Shown: positions 18,262 to 26,289 of the stretch, piece after piece
Position numbering within the stretch: the stretch's first letter is position 1
Layout of the letters: every line of letters starts with the position of its first letter
From: Thiocystis violacea
GTDB lineage: Bacteria > Pseudomonadota > Gammaproteobacteria > Chromatiales > Chromatiaceae
DNA: 64,000 nt
Direction of reading: 5' to 3'
NCBI RefSeq assembly: GCF_016583575.1
Contig: NZ_NRRG01000023.1
Coordinates: 1-64,000 of the forward strand
The notes under the pieces: generated by a model
What the model saw: the letters and a program-made list of their open reading frames with translations, nothing else
What the model was told of the DNA's origin: nothing
Database searches by the model: none
Translations under genes and position numbers: made by a program

Positions 18262-19605
18262 TCAGTTAGCGGGCAGCGGGACGACATCGCCTGGCTCGAG
18301 CCAGGCGTTGCCCTTGGCCAGGACGTCGCGCGTCAGGGTACTGGTCGCCTGATGCAGCTTGACCCCGTTGATGATGTAGTCATAGCGCGCGCTGAGATAA
18401 TCGAACTCGGCCTGGAAGAGACTGCGCTGGGCGTTGAGCACATCGACCTGGGTGCGGGTTCCGACCTCGAGTCCGGCCTGGGTCGACTCCAGGGCCGAGC
18501 GCGCCGAGACGATGGAGGCCTGACGGGCCTTGACGTCCTCGATGCTGGAAAGAATGCCGCGGAAGGCGTCCTTGACCTGCTGGTCGACCTGGCGCCGAAC
18601 CTGGTCGAGCCGGTCCTGGCTGGCCCGGTACCTGTAGCCGGCCTCGCGGGTGCGCGAGGCCACCGAGCCGCCCTGGAAGATCGGCACCGACACCGACAGA
18701 CCGACGAAGCCGGTATCCGAATCGGTGCCGTACTCCGCGCCGGAGCGCGAGACGTCGTAACCGGCCTGGAGATCGACCTTCGGAAAATAGCCGGAGCGCT
18801 CGATCTCGATCGTCCGCTTGGCCGCGTTGACCGACTCGGTGGCGGCGAGAATGCCGTAGTTGGCACGGATGGCGGTGCCGGCCCAGGCCTGGATGTCGTT
18901 GGGCTCGGGTGGCGCCAGCGGGAGTTTCTCGCCGAGCCGGGCCAGCGGCGCGCCGATCGGACCCACGATGGTTCGCAGGGCCTCCCAGGCATTGTCCAGC
19001 GCGTTCTTCGCGTTGATGAGATCCGCGCGCGAACGGTCGTAGGCGGCCTGACTCTCGTTCACGTCGGTGATGGCGACCAGACCAACCTCGAATCTCTGCT
19101 TGGATTGCTCCAACTGGCGTTCGTTGGCTCGCAGCAGCGCCTCCTGAACCGTGACGGCATCCGCGGACCGCAACACGTTGAAGTAGGCTTCGGTGGTCTT
19201 GACCATGAGGTCGATCTGGGCGTTGCGATACTCGGCCTCCGCCTGGGCGATGACATTGTCCGCCTGCTTGAGCGTCATCCAGCTCGCCCGGTTATAGACA
19301 CTCTGGCTGAGGACCGCCTGGGCCTCCTGGGTGCCGTAGCGATCGGAGCGGTCGATCCCGAGACTGCCGCCGCGCGAATCCGCGTCGTAATAATCCAGGT
19401 TGCCCTGGAGGTTGACGCTTGGCAGGAGCAGCGAACGCGCCTGCGGCTTGACCTCGCGCGAGGCAAACAGGTTTTGCTCGGCCTCCCGCAGGGTCGGATC
19501 GCTCACCACGGCCATGTCGTAGATCTGGATCAGATCCTCAGCCGGCGACAGTTGGGGCAGTGCGCACAGCAGCATCGAAATCAGGGCCGGAAGGATTCTC
19601 GGCAT
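18262..19605 (-). CDS. tolC: TolC family outer-membrane efflux protein
   Basis: A 447-residue trimeric outer-membrane channel protein for type I secretion and tripartite efflux. A signal peptide (about residues 1-19, ending near SPAED) is followed by two outer-membrane efflux repeats of coiled helices with beta segments. Typical elements are [21 protein letters not shown] at the start, [32 protein letters not shown] and, in the second repeat, [30 protein letters not shown]-like sequence. The frame opens earlier, but the ATG at 19605 begins the signal peptide. It is followed directly by aroC with a 2-base gap. No inner-membrane pump is adjacent. Confidence 0.92.
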   Translation of the reverse strand: MPRILPALISMLLCALPQLSPAEDLIQIYDMAVVSDPTLREAEQNLFASREVKPQARSLLLPSVNLQGNLDYYDADSRGGSLGIDRSDRYGTQEAQAVLSQSVYNRASWMTLKQADNVIAQAEAEYRNAQIDLMVKTTEAYFNVLRSADAVTVQEALLRANERQLEQSKQRFEVGLVAITDVNESQAAYDRSRADLINAKNALDNAWEALRTIVGPIGAPLARLGEKLPLAPPEPNDIQAWAGTAIRANYGILAATESVNAAKRTIEIERSGYFPKVDLQAGYDVSRSGAEYGTDSDTGFVGLSVSVPIFQGGSVASRTREAGYRYRASQDRLDQVRRQVDQQVKDAFRGILSSIEDVKARQASIVSARSALESTQAGLEVGTRTQVDVLNAQRSLFQAEFDYLSARYDYIINGVKLHQATSTLTRDVLAKGNAWLEPGDVVPLPAN

Positions 19606-19932
19606 CGGTATTGGTTTCCTTGTCCAGCGGGCAGTGAAGCCGCGATTTGATTCAGCGGCCAGTATAGGGGACAAAGGGGCTTGGTCTCAATCGAACCCAA
19701 GCCGCGCGGGACAGCGACTCGCGGGCTCGCGGCAAGCACTTGGGGCTCCCGCCAGGGATCCTGGCCCCAAGAGATCCTCGGTTTTTCCTTGTTGGAAGCC
19801 AGGCGCCCGGCGACCCTGACACCGATGGTTCCTGAGCACGGGAACCTCATGCGACACTCCGTCCCCATGGTGATGGCGTGCCCTCACCCACCGAATCCCG
19901 CAACCGATATTTCGCCTTGGAGACCTTTGGCC
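19606..19932. other. 327-base region between divergent tolC and the YheT-type gene
   Basis: No gene, RNA or strong hairpin seen. The rightward frame of the following hydrolase stays open from about 19681, but the added 84 residues are low-complexity and have no family resemblance, so they are left out. Promoters for both flanking genes should lie here; I could not pick convincing boxes. Confidence 0.5.
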
Positions 19933-20916
19933 ATGGGCCGGATCACGCGAAGTCCATTCAAACCGGCCTGGTGGCTTCCAGGCCCGCACATCCAGACCCT
20001 CTGGCCAAGCCTGACCCGGCGTCGGCCGCGCGCGCGGCTGGCCTGGCGTCGTATCGAGCTGCGCGACGGCGACTTCATCGACCTGGCCATCGGTGAGACG
20101 TCCGGCCCTCGTGTGCTCATCATCCATGGCCTGGAAGGCAACCTTGAATCCCATTACGCCGGATCGCTCGTCGAGACCCTCGGACGCGCCGGTTATCAGC
20201 CCATCTTCATGCACCTGCGCGGCTGCTCCGGGGAGCCGAATCGGCTGGATCGCGCCTATCACTCCGGCGCCACCGAGGATCTCGCGGAGGTTCTCCAGGC
20301 GCTCGCGCCCGACGCGGCGGGCGCGCCCAAGGCCGTCATCGGCTTCTCGCTGGGGGGCAATCTGCTGCTGAAGTATCTCGGCGAGGCATCACACCCTCTA
20401 ATCGAGGCCGGGATCGCGGTCTCGGTCCCCTTCGTGCTGCGCGACGCCATGCTCCGGCTGGATCTCGGCTGGTCGCGGATCTATCGCGGCCATTTGCTGG
20501 GAAAGCTCAAGTCGAGCGTGCGGCGCAAATTCACCGACCGCCCCTGTCCGCTCGACCTGGAGTTGGACGGCATCCGTGATTTCAACCAGTTCGACGAACA
20601 AATCACGGCGCCGCTGAATGGGTTCGCCGGGGTCTTCGATTACTACAACCGCGCCAGTTGCCGCGCCTATCTGGGCGGCATCACCACGCCCACGCTCATC
20701 ATCCAGGCGGCTGACGATCCCTTCATGTTCCCCGCCACGTTGCCCTGGGAGCACGAACTCGGACCGGGCGTGACCCTGGAGCTGGCCGAGCACGGCGGAC
20801 ACGTCGGGTTTATCGCGGGCGCCTGGCCCTGGCGTCCGGTCTACTGGGCCGAGACCCGAATCCTCGAGTTCCTTCGCGAGATCATTCCCCCGGAGATCGT
20901 CGCCGAAACCTCATGA
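19933..20916 (+). CDS. YheT-type alpha/beta hydrolase
   Basis: A 327-residue hydrolase of the YheT/EMB8 family, whose physiological substrate is not established. The N-terminal signature FKPAWWLPGPHIQTLWPS is characteristic. The fold shows VLIIHGLEGN (oxyanion strand), MHLRGCSGEPN, the nucleophile elbow GFSLGGN (Ser139), the acid in QAADDPF and the histidine in LAEHGGHVGFI. Start chosen at the ATG at 19933, preceded by GGAG, because homology begins a few residues later. It ends 4 bases before the convergent stop of the cyclase gene. Confidence 0.87.
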   Translation: MGRITRSPFKPAWWLPGPHIQTLWPSLTRRRPRARLAWRRIELRDGDFIDLAIGETSGPRVLIIHGLEGNLESHYAGSLVETLGRAGYQPIFMHLRGCSGEPNRLDRAYHSGATEDLAEVLQALAPDAAGAPKAVIGFSLGGNLLLKYLGEASHPLIEAGIAVSVPFVLRDAMLRLDLGWSRIYRGHLLGKLKSSVRRKFTDRPCPLDLELDGIRDFNQFDEQITAPLNGFAGVFDYYNRASCRAYLGGITTPTLIIQAADDPFMFPATLPWEHELGPGVTLELAEHGGHVGFIAGAWPWRPVYWAETRILEFLREIIPPEIVAETS

Positions 20917-20920
20917 ATCC

Positions 20921-21871
20921 TCACTTCCCCCAGAGAACGAGATCGACATACTGCTTGACCTTCTTGTGTCCGGGGGTGTCGATGGTCGTGAACTGGAGGT
21001 TGGTCCGGTAGCTGCCCTTGTTGCGTCGCGACCTCAGCACCCGCGCGTAGACCTCGACCGCGTTCTCCGATCCAAGCTCGGGCGAGAGCGACATCAGGAT
21101 CTCCGAGTAGGTCGGAAGAACCATCGGCAGATCCGCGCTCATGCCGAAGTATCCCAGGTCATTGACGGTGCCGACGAAGCGCTCGGCTTGAATGCGCTTG
21201 TCCTCGACCCGCCGGAACACGACCGGGAAGTCGACCAGGATGCGCGGCGATTTGCGGATCTCGATCGCCGGAACCAGTGAGGTCCGGGGCTCGGTCACGG
21301 CCTTGAGTTCGTAAAGCTTCACCGGGGTGGACTTGCCCTTGACCAGAACCTCGTTCACGGCCCCCACCTCGATCTGGCCCTCGGCGCCGTGGAAGACCGC
21401 CTCGCTCATCAAGACCTGACCTCGCAGCGTATAGGCCTCGATCCTGGCCGCGAGATTGACCGGATCGCCGATCACCGTGTACTCGTTATAGATCTCGGAT
21501 CCGAAGCTGCCGGCCATGACGTCGCCGGTGCTGACGGCGATGCCGGCATAGAGACGCGGCTCGCCGCGCGCCTCGCTGTGCCGATTCAGGTCCGCCATCG
21601 CCTGCTGCATCTCGACGGCGCAGTTCAGCGCGCGGATCAGATCATCGGGGCGACGAACCGGCGCGCCGAAGAGCGCCATCACCGCGTCGCCCATGAACTT
21701 GTCGACCACGCCGCCATGGCGGTCGACGACCTGGGCCATGAGCGTGAAAAACCGATTCAACAAATCGACCATCTGGGTCGCCGGCAAGGACTCCATCAAG
21801 GCGGAGAATCCACGCAGATCGGCGATGAGGATGGTCGCCCGGGTTCCGATGACCGGATGAGGATTGTTCAT
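20921..21871 (-). CDS. class III nucleotide cyclase fused to a C-terminal PilZ-like domain
   Basis: A 316-residue soluble protein. Residues about 10-195 are a class III cyclase homology domain: first metal aspartate in ADLRGFS (Asp18), DKFMGDAVMALFG with Lys58 and second metal Asp62, and IGDPVNLAARIE with the asparagine-arginine pair. The Lys and IGD pattern suggests ATP as substrate. Residues about 205-315 look like a PilZ barrel: RKSPRILVDFPVVFRR supplies the arginines and NDLGYFGMS resembles D/NxSxxG with glycine in place of serine. This would place cAMP production under possible c-di-GMP control, which is inference. No membrane segment is visible. Confidence 0.82.
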   Translation of the reverse strand: MNNPHPVIGTRATILIADLRGFSALMESLPATQMVDLLNRFFTLMAQVVDRHGGVVDKFMGDAVMALFGAPVRRPDDLIRALNCAVEMQQAMADLNRHSEARGEPRLYAGIAVSTGDVMAGSFGSEIYNEYTVIGDPVNLAARIEAYTLRGQVLMSEAVFHGAEGQIEVGAVNEVLVKGKSTPVKLYELKAVTEPRTSLVPAIEIRKSPRILVDFPVVFRRVEDKRIQAERFVGTVNDLGYFGMSADLPMVLPTYSEILMSLSPELGSENAVEVYARVLRSRRNKGSYRTNLQFTTIDTPGHKKVKQYVDLVLWGK

Positions 21872-22148
21872 AAAGGCATCCGTTCGTTGACGTCGGACGC
21901 TCGCTCAGCGTCGTTTCTGATGACGGCCCGATGGGGCCGCGAAACCATACACCGCATCGACCGCAGCGACTAGCCCGGCCCGACGGGATCGACTATCCGC
22001 TCTTGATCCCGCCGGTCGGCGCGATCACGCCCTGACGATAAATTGACAATTTTCATGGGTTTTGCGGCGCTCACCGGCAATGCTTGGCGTTATCTTCATT
22101 CGTCGGCGCGAGCGACCCCTCGACGCCTTGATCACAGAGAGACCGCGC

Positions 22149-22565
22149 ATGGACCGTTTCACGAAAACTTACAGTATCTTGCTGGGAATCATCGTTATTC
22201 TAGGGCTGTTTTTCTGGATGAAATCATCCTGGCAGCCGGGCGTCCGAGGGCTCGACAGAATCCTGACCTCCGACGCCCAGCTTTCGACCTACCCCTATCA
22301 ATTCCGGCTGCGCTCGTTCAACGATGGCATCGCCGTCATCTCGACACCCCGCTCCTTCGACGTGCCGGCGCTCCAGTTCCTGCAGATCATTCACCCGAAA
22401 CTCGCCGGCAAGAACCAGGATGATCCGGAAATGGCGGCGGCCCAGCAGGATCTCATCGACCACCAGAAGCGCGCCATGGGGTTGATGCTGGCTCAGCCGG
22501 ACGTCCAGAGCGTCGACTGGGAACTCGACACCCAATGGCTCGCCGATCATGGCGTGAGTCGGTGA
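22149..22565 (+). CDS. small membrane-anchored protein, function unknown
   Basis: A 138-residue protein with one N-terminal hydrophobic helix (YSILLGIIVILGLFFW, about 9-24) and a periplasm-facing domain of about 110 residues with no cysteine. I do not recognise a family. Short motifs are GLDRILTSDAQL, FRLRSFNDGIAVISTPRSFDVPALQFL and a C-terminal QPDVQSVDWELD. The ATG at 22149 is preceded by AGAGAG. TTGACA occurs at 22043-22048 but no matching -10 box is evident. Its upstream neighbour is the divergent cyclase gene; DUF454 lies downstream. Confidence 0.65.
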   Translation: MDRFTKTYSILLGIIVILGLFFWMKSSWQPGVRGLDRILTSDAQLSTYPYQFRLRSFNDGIAVISTPRSFDVPALQFLQIIHPKLAGKNQDDPEMAAAQQDLIDHQKRAMGLMLAQPDVQSVDWELDTQWLADHGVSR

Positions 22566-22616
22566 GCGGCGGCTCCACCCAATTTCGCCGGGCGGTACGT
22601 CCGGCTTGACCCTGGC

Positions 22617-22645
22617 GGGGCGGGAGGCTCATCGAGGACCGCCCC
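22617..22645 (+). terminator. GC-rich hairpin between two rightward genes
   Basis: GGGGCGG (22617-22623) pairs with CCGCCCC (22639-22645) across a 15-base loop. There is no run of T after it, so it is only a weak candidate for a terminator or a decayed repeat. Confidence 0.25.
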
Positions 22646-22745
22646 ACCCAACCGGATCGGGCGCGGCCTCGAACCTTTGGTGCGCGTCGGGAATTCCTGA
22701 CCAAAACAGGCTATGATTCCGGGCCTAGACACCGGAGGACAGCCA

Positions 22746-23261
22746 ATGCAGGGCACCGAGCACGACAAGACGGCGGCGACCGAGCCTCGGATCGACCAGC
22801 GCCGACACCACATTTACAACATCCTCGCCTGGCTGTGCCTCGGACTCGGCTTCCTCGGCATGGTGGTTCCCCTGATGCCGACCACCGTTTTCTGGATCTG
22901 CGCGACCTGGCTCTGGCTTCGCAGCCGGCCACATCGGGTCAAGTTCCTGGTCGAGCACCCACGGTTCGGAGCCTCCATCCGCCGCTTTCTCGAAACCGGT
23001 GAAATCTGCCGCACGGGCAAGAACGCCGCCTTCATTGGCATGACCGGCAGTCTGCTGATCTGGATCGCGCTCGTGCGCCCAAGCTGGCCGATCGCCCTCC
23101 TGGTCGCCGGCATTCTCGCCCTAGTCGCACTCTGGATCGCGACACGACCGGAAAGCCCGCGCCAGACGCGAGGGCCGTCCCAGGTCGCCGTCACCCTGGA
23201 TCCAGCCGCCTGGGCGAGCCCCCGGCCGGTCGCCAAGCCACCCGCCAACCCACCCGGTTAG
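22746..23261 (+). CDS. DUF454 (YbaN-like) inner-membrane protein
   Basis: A 171-residue membrane protein of the DUF454/YbaN family, function unknown. The core is well conserved: GLGFLGMVVPLMPTTVFW, followed by CATWLWLRSRPHRVKFLVEHPRFG and a basic cytoplasmic turn. There are about four hydrophobic spans, then a proline-rich tail. The start at 22746 has GGAGG seven bases upstream. The stop is 3 bases before the CbiX-like gene, so the two are probably co-expressed. Confidence 0.85.
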   Translation: MQGTEHDKTAATEPRIDQRRHHIYNILAWLCLGLGFLGMVVPLMPTTVFWICATWLWLRSRPHRVKFLVEHPRFGASIRRFLETGEICRTGKNAAFIGMTGSLLIWIALVRPSWPIALLVAGILALVALWIATRPESPRQTRGPSQVAVTLDPAAWASPRPVAKPPANPPG

Positions 23262-23264
23262 CCC

Positions 23265-24116
23265 ATGCGCGCCGTTCTGCTGATCGATAACGGCTCCAAA
23301 CGGCCAGACTCGACGCTGAATCTGAGAACAATCGCCGACGCACTCTCCGCGCGCTCCGGCGAATTGGTACGGCCTGTCTCGCTGCTGCATTCCGATCAGG
23401 TCCAGGCCGAACAGCTCGCGGGCCAGGCGGCCGACACCTTCGCGCCCATGCTCGGGCGCCTGCTCGCCGACGGCGTGCGTGATCTGGTGCTGATCCCCCT
23501 GTTCTTCGGTCCGAGCCGCGCCCTCTCCCAATTCGTGCCCGAGACGGCCGCCACGCTGGCCGTCGAGTTTGGCCCCTTCCGGCTCGCGATCGCGCCCGAA
23601 CTCTGCCCGCTCCCCCAAGGCGAACCCCGCCTGGTCGAGATCCTGCTGGACAACCTGAACGTGGCCGCGACGAGCGCCGGAATCGCACCCAAGCGGGTGA
23701 TACTGGTCGACCACGGCTCGCCCATCCCCGAGGTCACGGCCGTGCGCCGCTGGCTCGGCGACCGACTCGCCCTTCGGCTCGGACCCCAGGTCGAGCTGGA
23801 ACAGGCGGTCATGGAACGCCGACCGGGAATCGAATACGACTTCAACGGTCCGCTGCTGGAAGATCGGCTCGCCCGCTTGGCCGAGACCGATCCGACCACG
23901 CCCATCCTGCTCTCCATGCTTTTTCTTTCCGCCGGGCGACACGCCGGACCGGATGGCGACATCGCCCGGATCCGCGCGCGCATCGAGCAAGGCTGTCCGA
24001 CCCTGCGCCTTCACACGGCGCCACTGGTCGGCCTCCATCCGGGCTTGATCGAGATCCTTGAATCCAGGCTCATGGAAATGAGCCGGTGGCGCCGACTCAC
24101 CCCAGGCGCCGACTGA
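23265..24116 (+). CDS. CbiX/SirB-like chelatase family protein with a degenerate N-terminal half
   Basis: A 283-residue protein with two tandem CbiX-like modules, the arrangement of class II metal chelatases that insert metal into sirohydrochlorin-type tetrapyrroles. In the second half the metal-site histidines are kept (VDHGSPIP, His150, and SAGRHAGPDGDI, His226). In the first half the equivalent positions are lost: LIDNGSKRP has Asn9 instead of histidine, and LFFGPSRALSQF has no histidine. One active module is therefore expected. No other tetrapyrrole gene is nearby, so substrate and metal are open. Its last 20 bases overlap the convergent membrane-protein gene. Confidence 0.75.
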   Translation: MRAVLLIDNGSKRPDSTLNLRTIADALSARSGELVRPVSLLHSDQVQAEQLAGQAADTFAPMLGRLLADGVRDLVLIPLFFGPSRALSQFVPETAATLAVEFGPFRLAIAPELCPLPQGEPRLVEILLDNLNVAATSAGIAPKRVILVDHGSPIPEVTAVRRWLGDRLALRLGPQVELEQAVMERRPGIEYDFNGPLLEDRLARLAETDPTTPILLSMLFLSAGRHAGPDGDIARIRARIEQGCPTLRLHTAPLVGLHPGLIEILESRLMEMSRWRRLTPGAD

Positions 24117-25380
24117 TTTCGCGATAACGCCAGACGCACCCGGCCTGTAGCCACCAGAGCAGGACCGAGGAGACGACCAGCCCCAGACCGCCGAGACGCG
24201 CGAGCCAGGCCCCCCAACCGCTTACCGGCCAGCCCGCCGCCGCGACCGTCACCAGGAGCGCGCCGAGAAAGACGCCGAACTGGATGCGTGCCAGTCGCTC
24301 CGGGATGAAGACCTGCATGTACGGCAGGCGCACATCGAATCGCCGGGTCGTCACCTGACGATGCTGAAGATGGAACCAGCTCAGAAAGGGCATGATCTTT
24401 AATAGCATGCCGCTCGGCAGTCCGATACCGACGCCGATCAGGAGCAGCACGCCGATCGGCTCGACCCGCCCGTCCAAGGCCCAGACCAGGGCCGCCGCCA
24501 GCGCGGCGAGCATCGCGGTCCACCAGTAAATCAGCGTGACATCCAGACGCGGACGCTCGCGGCGACGCTGAAGGATCAGCGTCACCACCGCGAACAGCAC
24601 CAGGCCGCTCACCGAGACGCCGAATCCCCAGGCCGCCGGCACGGCCGACCCCGTCAGCGTCAATCCGGTCGCGACCAGCAGGCCGGCGAACACCAGCGGT
24701 GCCGCCGCGCGCGTCAGCCAGGGCGGATAGGCCGGCGTCACATGGAACATGGGCACCACCTGATAACCCACGCCCATGACCAGCATCCCGACCCAGCCCA
24801 GCAGACCCCAGCCGAGATGCAGATCGACCCAATGGGTAAAACCGCCGATGGGGGCGCCCAGCAGCACCGCCACCAGAAGACCGCCCAGCAGCAGCGTCAT
24901 CAAGAGCGCCAGAAGCGCCAGACGCATCGCCTGGAGCGTCCTTGGAACACCGCGCGCCCGCGCGAGCGCCAGCCCCGCCGCCCCAATGAAAATCAGCAAG
25001 GCACAGGAGAGCAGCACGGCCCCGACGACCAGCCAAAGCGCGCCGCCCCAATAGAGTCCGCCGCTCAGCGACAGGGTGCCGGTCACCAGGCATCCCTGGA
25101 CCAGCGGTGCCACCCGCGTGACCGCCGCCACCCGCGCGCCCGCCAGCACCGGCAGCATCTGAAAGAGCGCGCCGCACATCACCTGGGTGAGAAACCCCAG
25201 CGCGATCAGATGCGTGACCGCCAGCGCGGCGGGCGACCAGCGTGTCAGCAGCGCCAGGTTTCCCTGCCAGAGCAGAAAGCCGCCGGCCAGGATCGCGAAC
25301 AGCGGGGCGGCGAGAAAGAAGGCAAAGGGCACGCGAATCGGCGGGGCCTGATCCAGACTGAGCCCGCCCGTATTCAGCAC
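24097..25380 (-). CDS. polytopic membrane protein, NnrS / heme-copper-oxidase-subunit-I-like
   Basis: A 427-residue protein with about 12 hydrophobic helices. Histidines sit within or beside helices in THLIALGFLTQVMCGALFQMLPVL (His57), FTHWVDLHLGW (His183, His188) and PMFHVTP (His213). This pattern recalls NnrS and distant relatives of heme-copper oxidase subunit I, which act in nitrogen-oxide metabolism or bind heme. The exact family is unsure. It starts with GTG and overlaps the end of the DUF2249 gene by 7 bases; hemerythrin is the first gene of the trio. Together they suggest a redox, oxygen or nitric-oxide response unit, which is inference. Confidence 0.7.
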   Translation of the reverse strand: MLNTGGLSLDQAPPIRVPFAFFLAAPLFAILAGGFLLWQGNLALLTRWSPAALAVTHLIALGFLTQVMCGALFQMLPVLAGARVAAVTRVAPLVQGCLVTGTLSLSGGLYWGGALWLVVGAVLLSCALLIFIGAAGLALARARGVPRTLQAMRLALLALLMTLLLGGLLVAVLLGAPIGGFTHWVDLHLGWGLLGWVGMLVMGVGYQVVPMFHVTPAYPPWLTRAAAPLVFAGLLVATGLTLTGSAVPAAWGFGVSVSGLVLFAVVTLILQRRRERPRLDVTLIYWWTAMLAALAAALVWALDGRVEPIGVLLLIGVGIGLPSGMLLKIMPFLSWFHLQHRQVTTRRFDVRLPYMQVFIPERLARIQFGVFLGALLVTVAAAGWPVSGWGAWLARLGGLGLVVSSVLLWWLQAGCVWRYREISRRLG

Positions 25381-25646
25381 GGGATCCTCCAGTCCAGTTC
25401 GGACCGAGACGGCGGGAAATCGGCCGGCCAGATGAGGATCTCGAAACGCTCCTCCTCACCCAGGGTGCGCCAGGCATAGCCCAGGCGCCGCAGCAGGTCA
25501 TAGAGCGGAAAGGGCTCGCGGCGATGCAGCACCCAGAGACGTCCATCCTCCGGCATGTCCGTCAGGGCATCCAGAACCCGCTCCATCGGCTCCGGCGGTT
25601 CCAGCCGGCGCACATCCAGCACCCTGGGCGCGAGCGGATCAGCCAT
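25374..25646 (-). CDS. DUF2249 (TusA-like fold) protein
   Basis: A 90-residue cytoplasmic protein of the DUF2249 family. It shows LDVRRLEPPEPMERVLDAL, MPEDGRLWVLHRREPFPLYDLL and a C-terminal WPADF/W pattern. These proteins have a TusA-like fold and are often encoded beside hemerythrins and nitrogen-oxide genes; their reaction is not known. The gene overlaps the hemerythrin stop by 8 bases (ATGGCTGA) and the next membrane gene by 7 bases, so the three are translated as a tight operon. Confidence 0.85.
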   Translation of the reverse strand: MADPLAPRVLDVRRLEPPEPMERVLDALTDMPEDGRLWVLHRREPFPLYDLLRRLGYAWRTLGEEERFEILIWPADFPPSRSELDWRIPC

Positions 25647-26076
25647 GGGCGAGGAGATCGGCGATTTCGCCTGCTTGCGTCTTCAGGGCGCCGTCCGCCA
25701 TCGGATAGAGCACGCATTCCTCCTTGGAATTGTGCTGCTGGGTCAGGAAATGCAGGGTCTCGAGGATCCCGAGACAGGTGTCCCGATCCTGGCGACCAAC
25801 CGCCTCGGTCAGATCCTCGAAGAGGACACGCATCTGCGCGTGCTCCGAGAGCATCACCTCGATGGGATTGGCCGCCACGCGATAGATCTCGGCCAGTCGC
25901 GGAAAAAGGGTCTGTTCCTCGGCATCGAAATGGCGGTTCATGGCCGAGACCAGCGCCTCGGCCGCCGTTCCGATGTCGGACCAGTCGCCGCGACCGACGC
26001 AGGCCTCGGCGGCGGCCAGCCGATGGTCACAGGCGTGATGATCCTGGGTGAAGGCGTCGGTAATGATGGAGGCCAT
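25639..26076 (-). CDS. hemerythrin-like (HHE) diiron protein
   Basis: A helical HHE-domain protein of 145 residues from the chosen start. Candidate diiron ligands are HHACDH at 13-18, His49 and Glu53 in NRHFDAEEQTLF, His79 in LSEHAQM, and His115 with Glu119 in QQHNSKEECVLYP. Such proteins bind O2, NO or iron and often protect or sense. Start is uncertain: in-frame ATGs also lie at 26154 and 26178, adding up to 34 residues without visible domain; I took the one next to the conserved domain. It is the first gene of the HHE-DUF2249-membrane protein operon. Confidence 0.85.
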   Translation of the reverse strand: MASIITDAFTQDHHACDHRLAAAEACVGRGDWSDIGTAAEALVSAMNRHFDAEEQTLFPRLAEIYRVAANPIEVMLSEHAQMRVLFEDLTEAVGRQDRDTCLGILETLHFLTQQHNSKEECVLYPMADGALKTQAGEIADLLAHG

Positions 26077-26260
26077 GCTGGTGTCGCTCGCTTGATGGAT
26101 GGGAATGGCCGGATTCTGCGAGTCGCCGCGCGGAGGCTCCTTGACTTGGGTCATGGGCAAGGAGGCGGCATTATCCATGGAACCCCAGAGGCCCGGATCC
26201 GCGCTCGATGCGCGGAGGCCGGGTGACATGACAGGGCGACGATGCGGTTGGATGCGGAAC

Positions 26261-26289
26261 GGACGGGATTAACGGGATGTTCAAGATCA
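26261..26289. repeat. degenerate half of the ACAGGATTAACAGGATT repeat
   Basis: GGACGGGATTAACGGGATG followed by TTCAAGATC resembles the right end of the inverted-repeat element at 45113-45203 read in reverse. It overlaps the last codons and stop of the large membrane-protein gene. Confidence 0.6.

Noticed and set aside
22043-22048. TTGACA as promoter of the small anchored protein
   Set aside because: No acceptable -10 box at 16-18 bases spacing.
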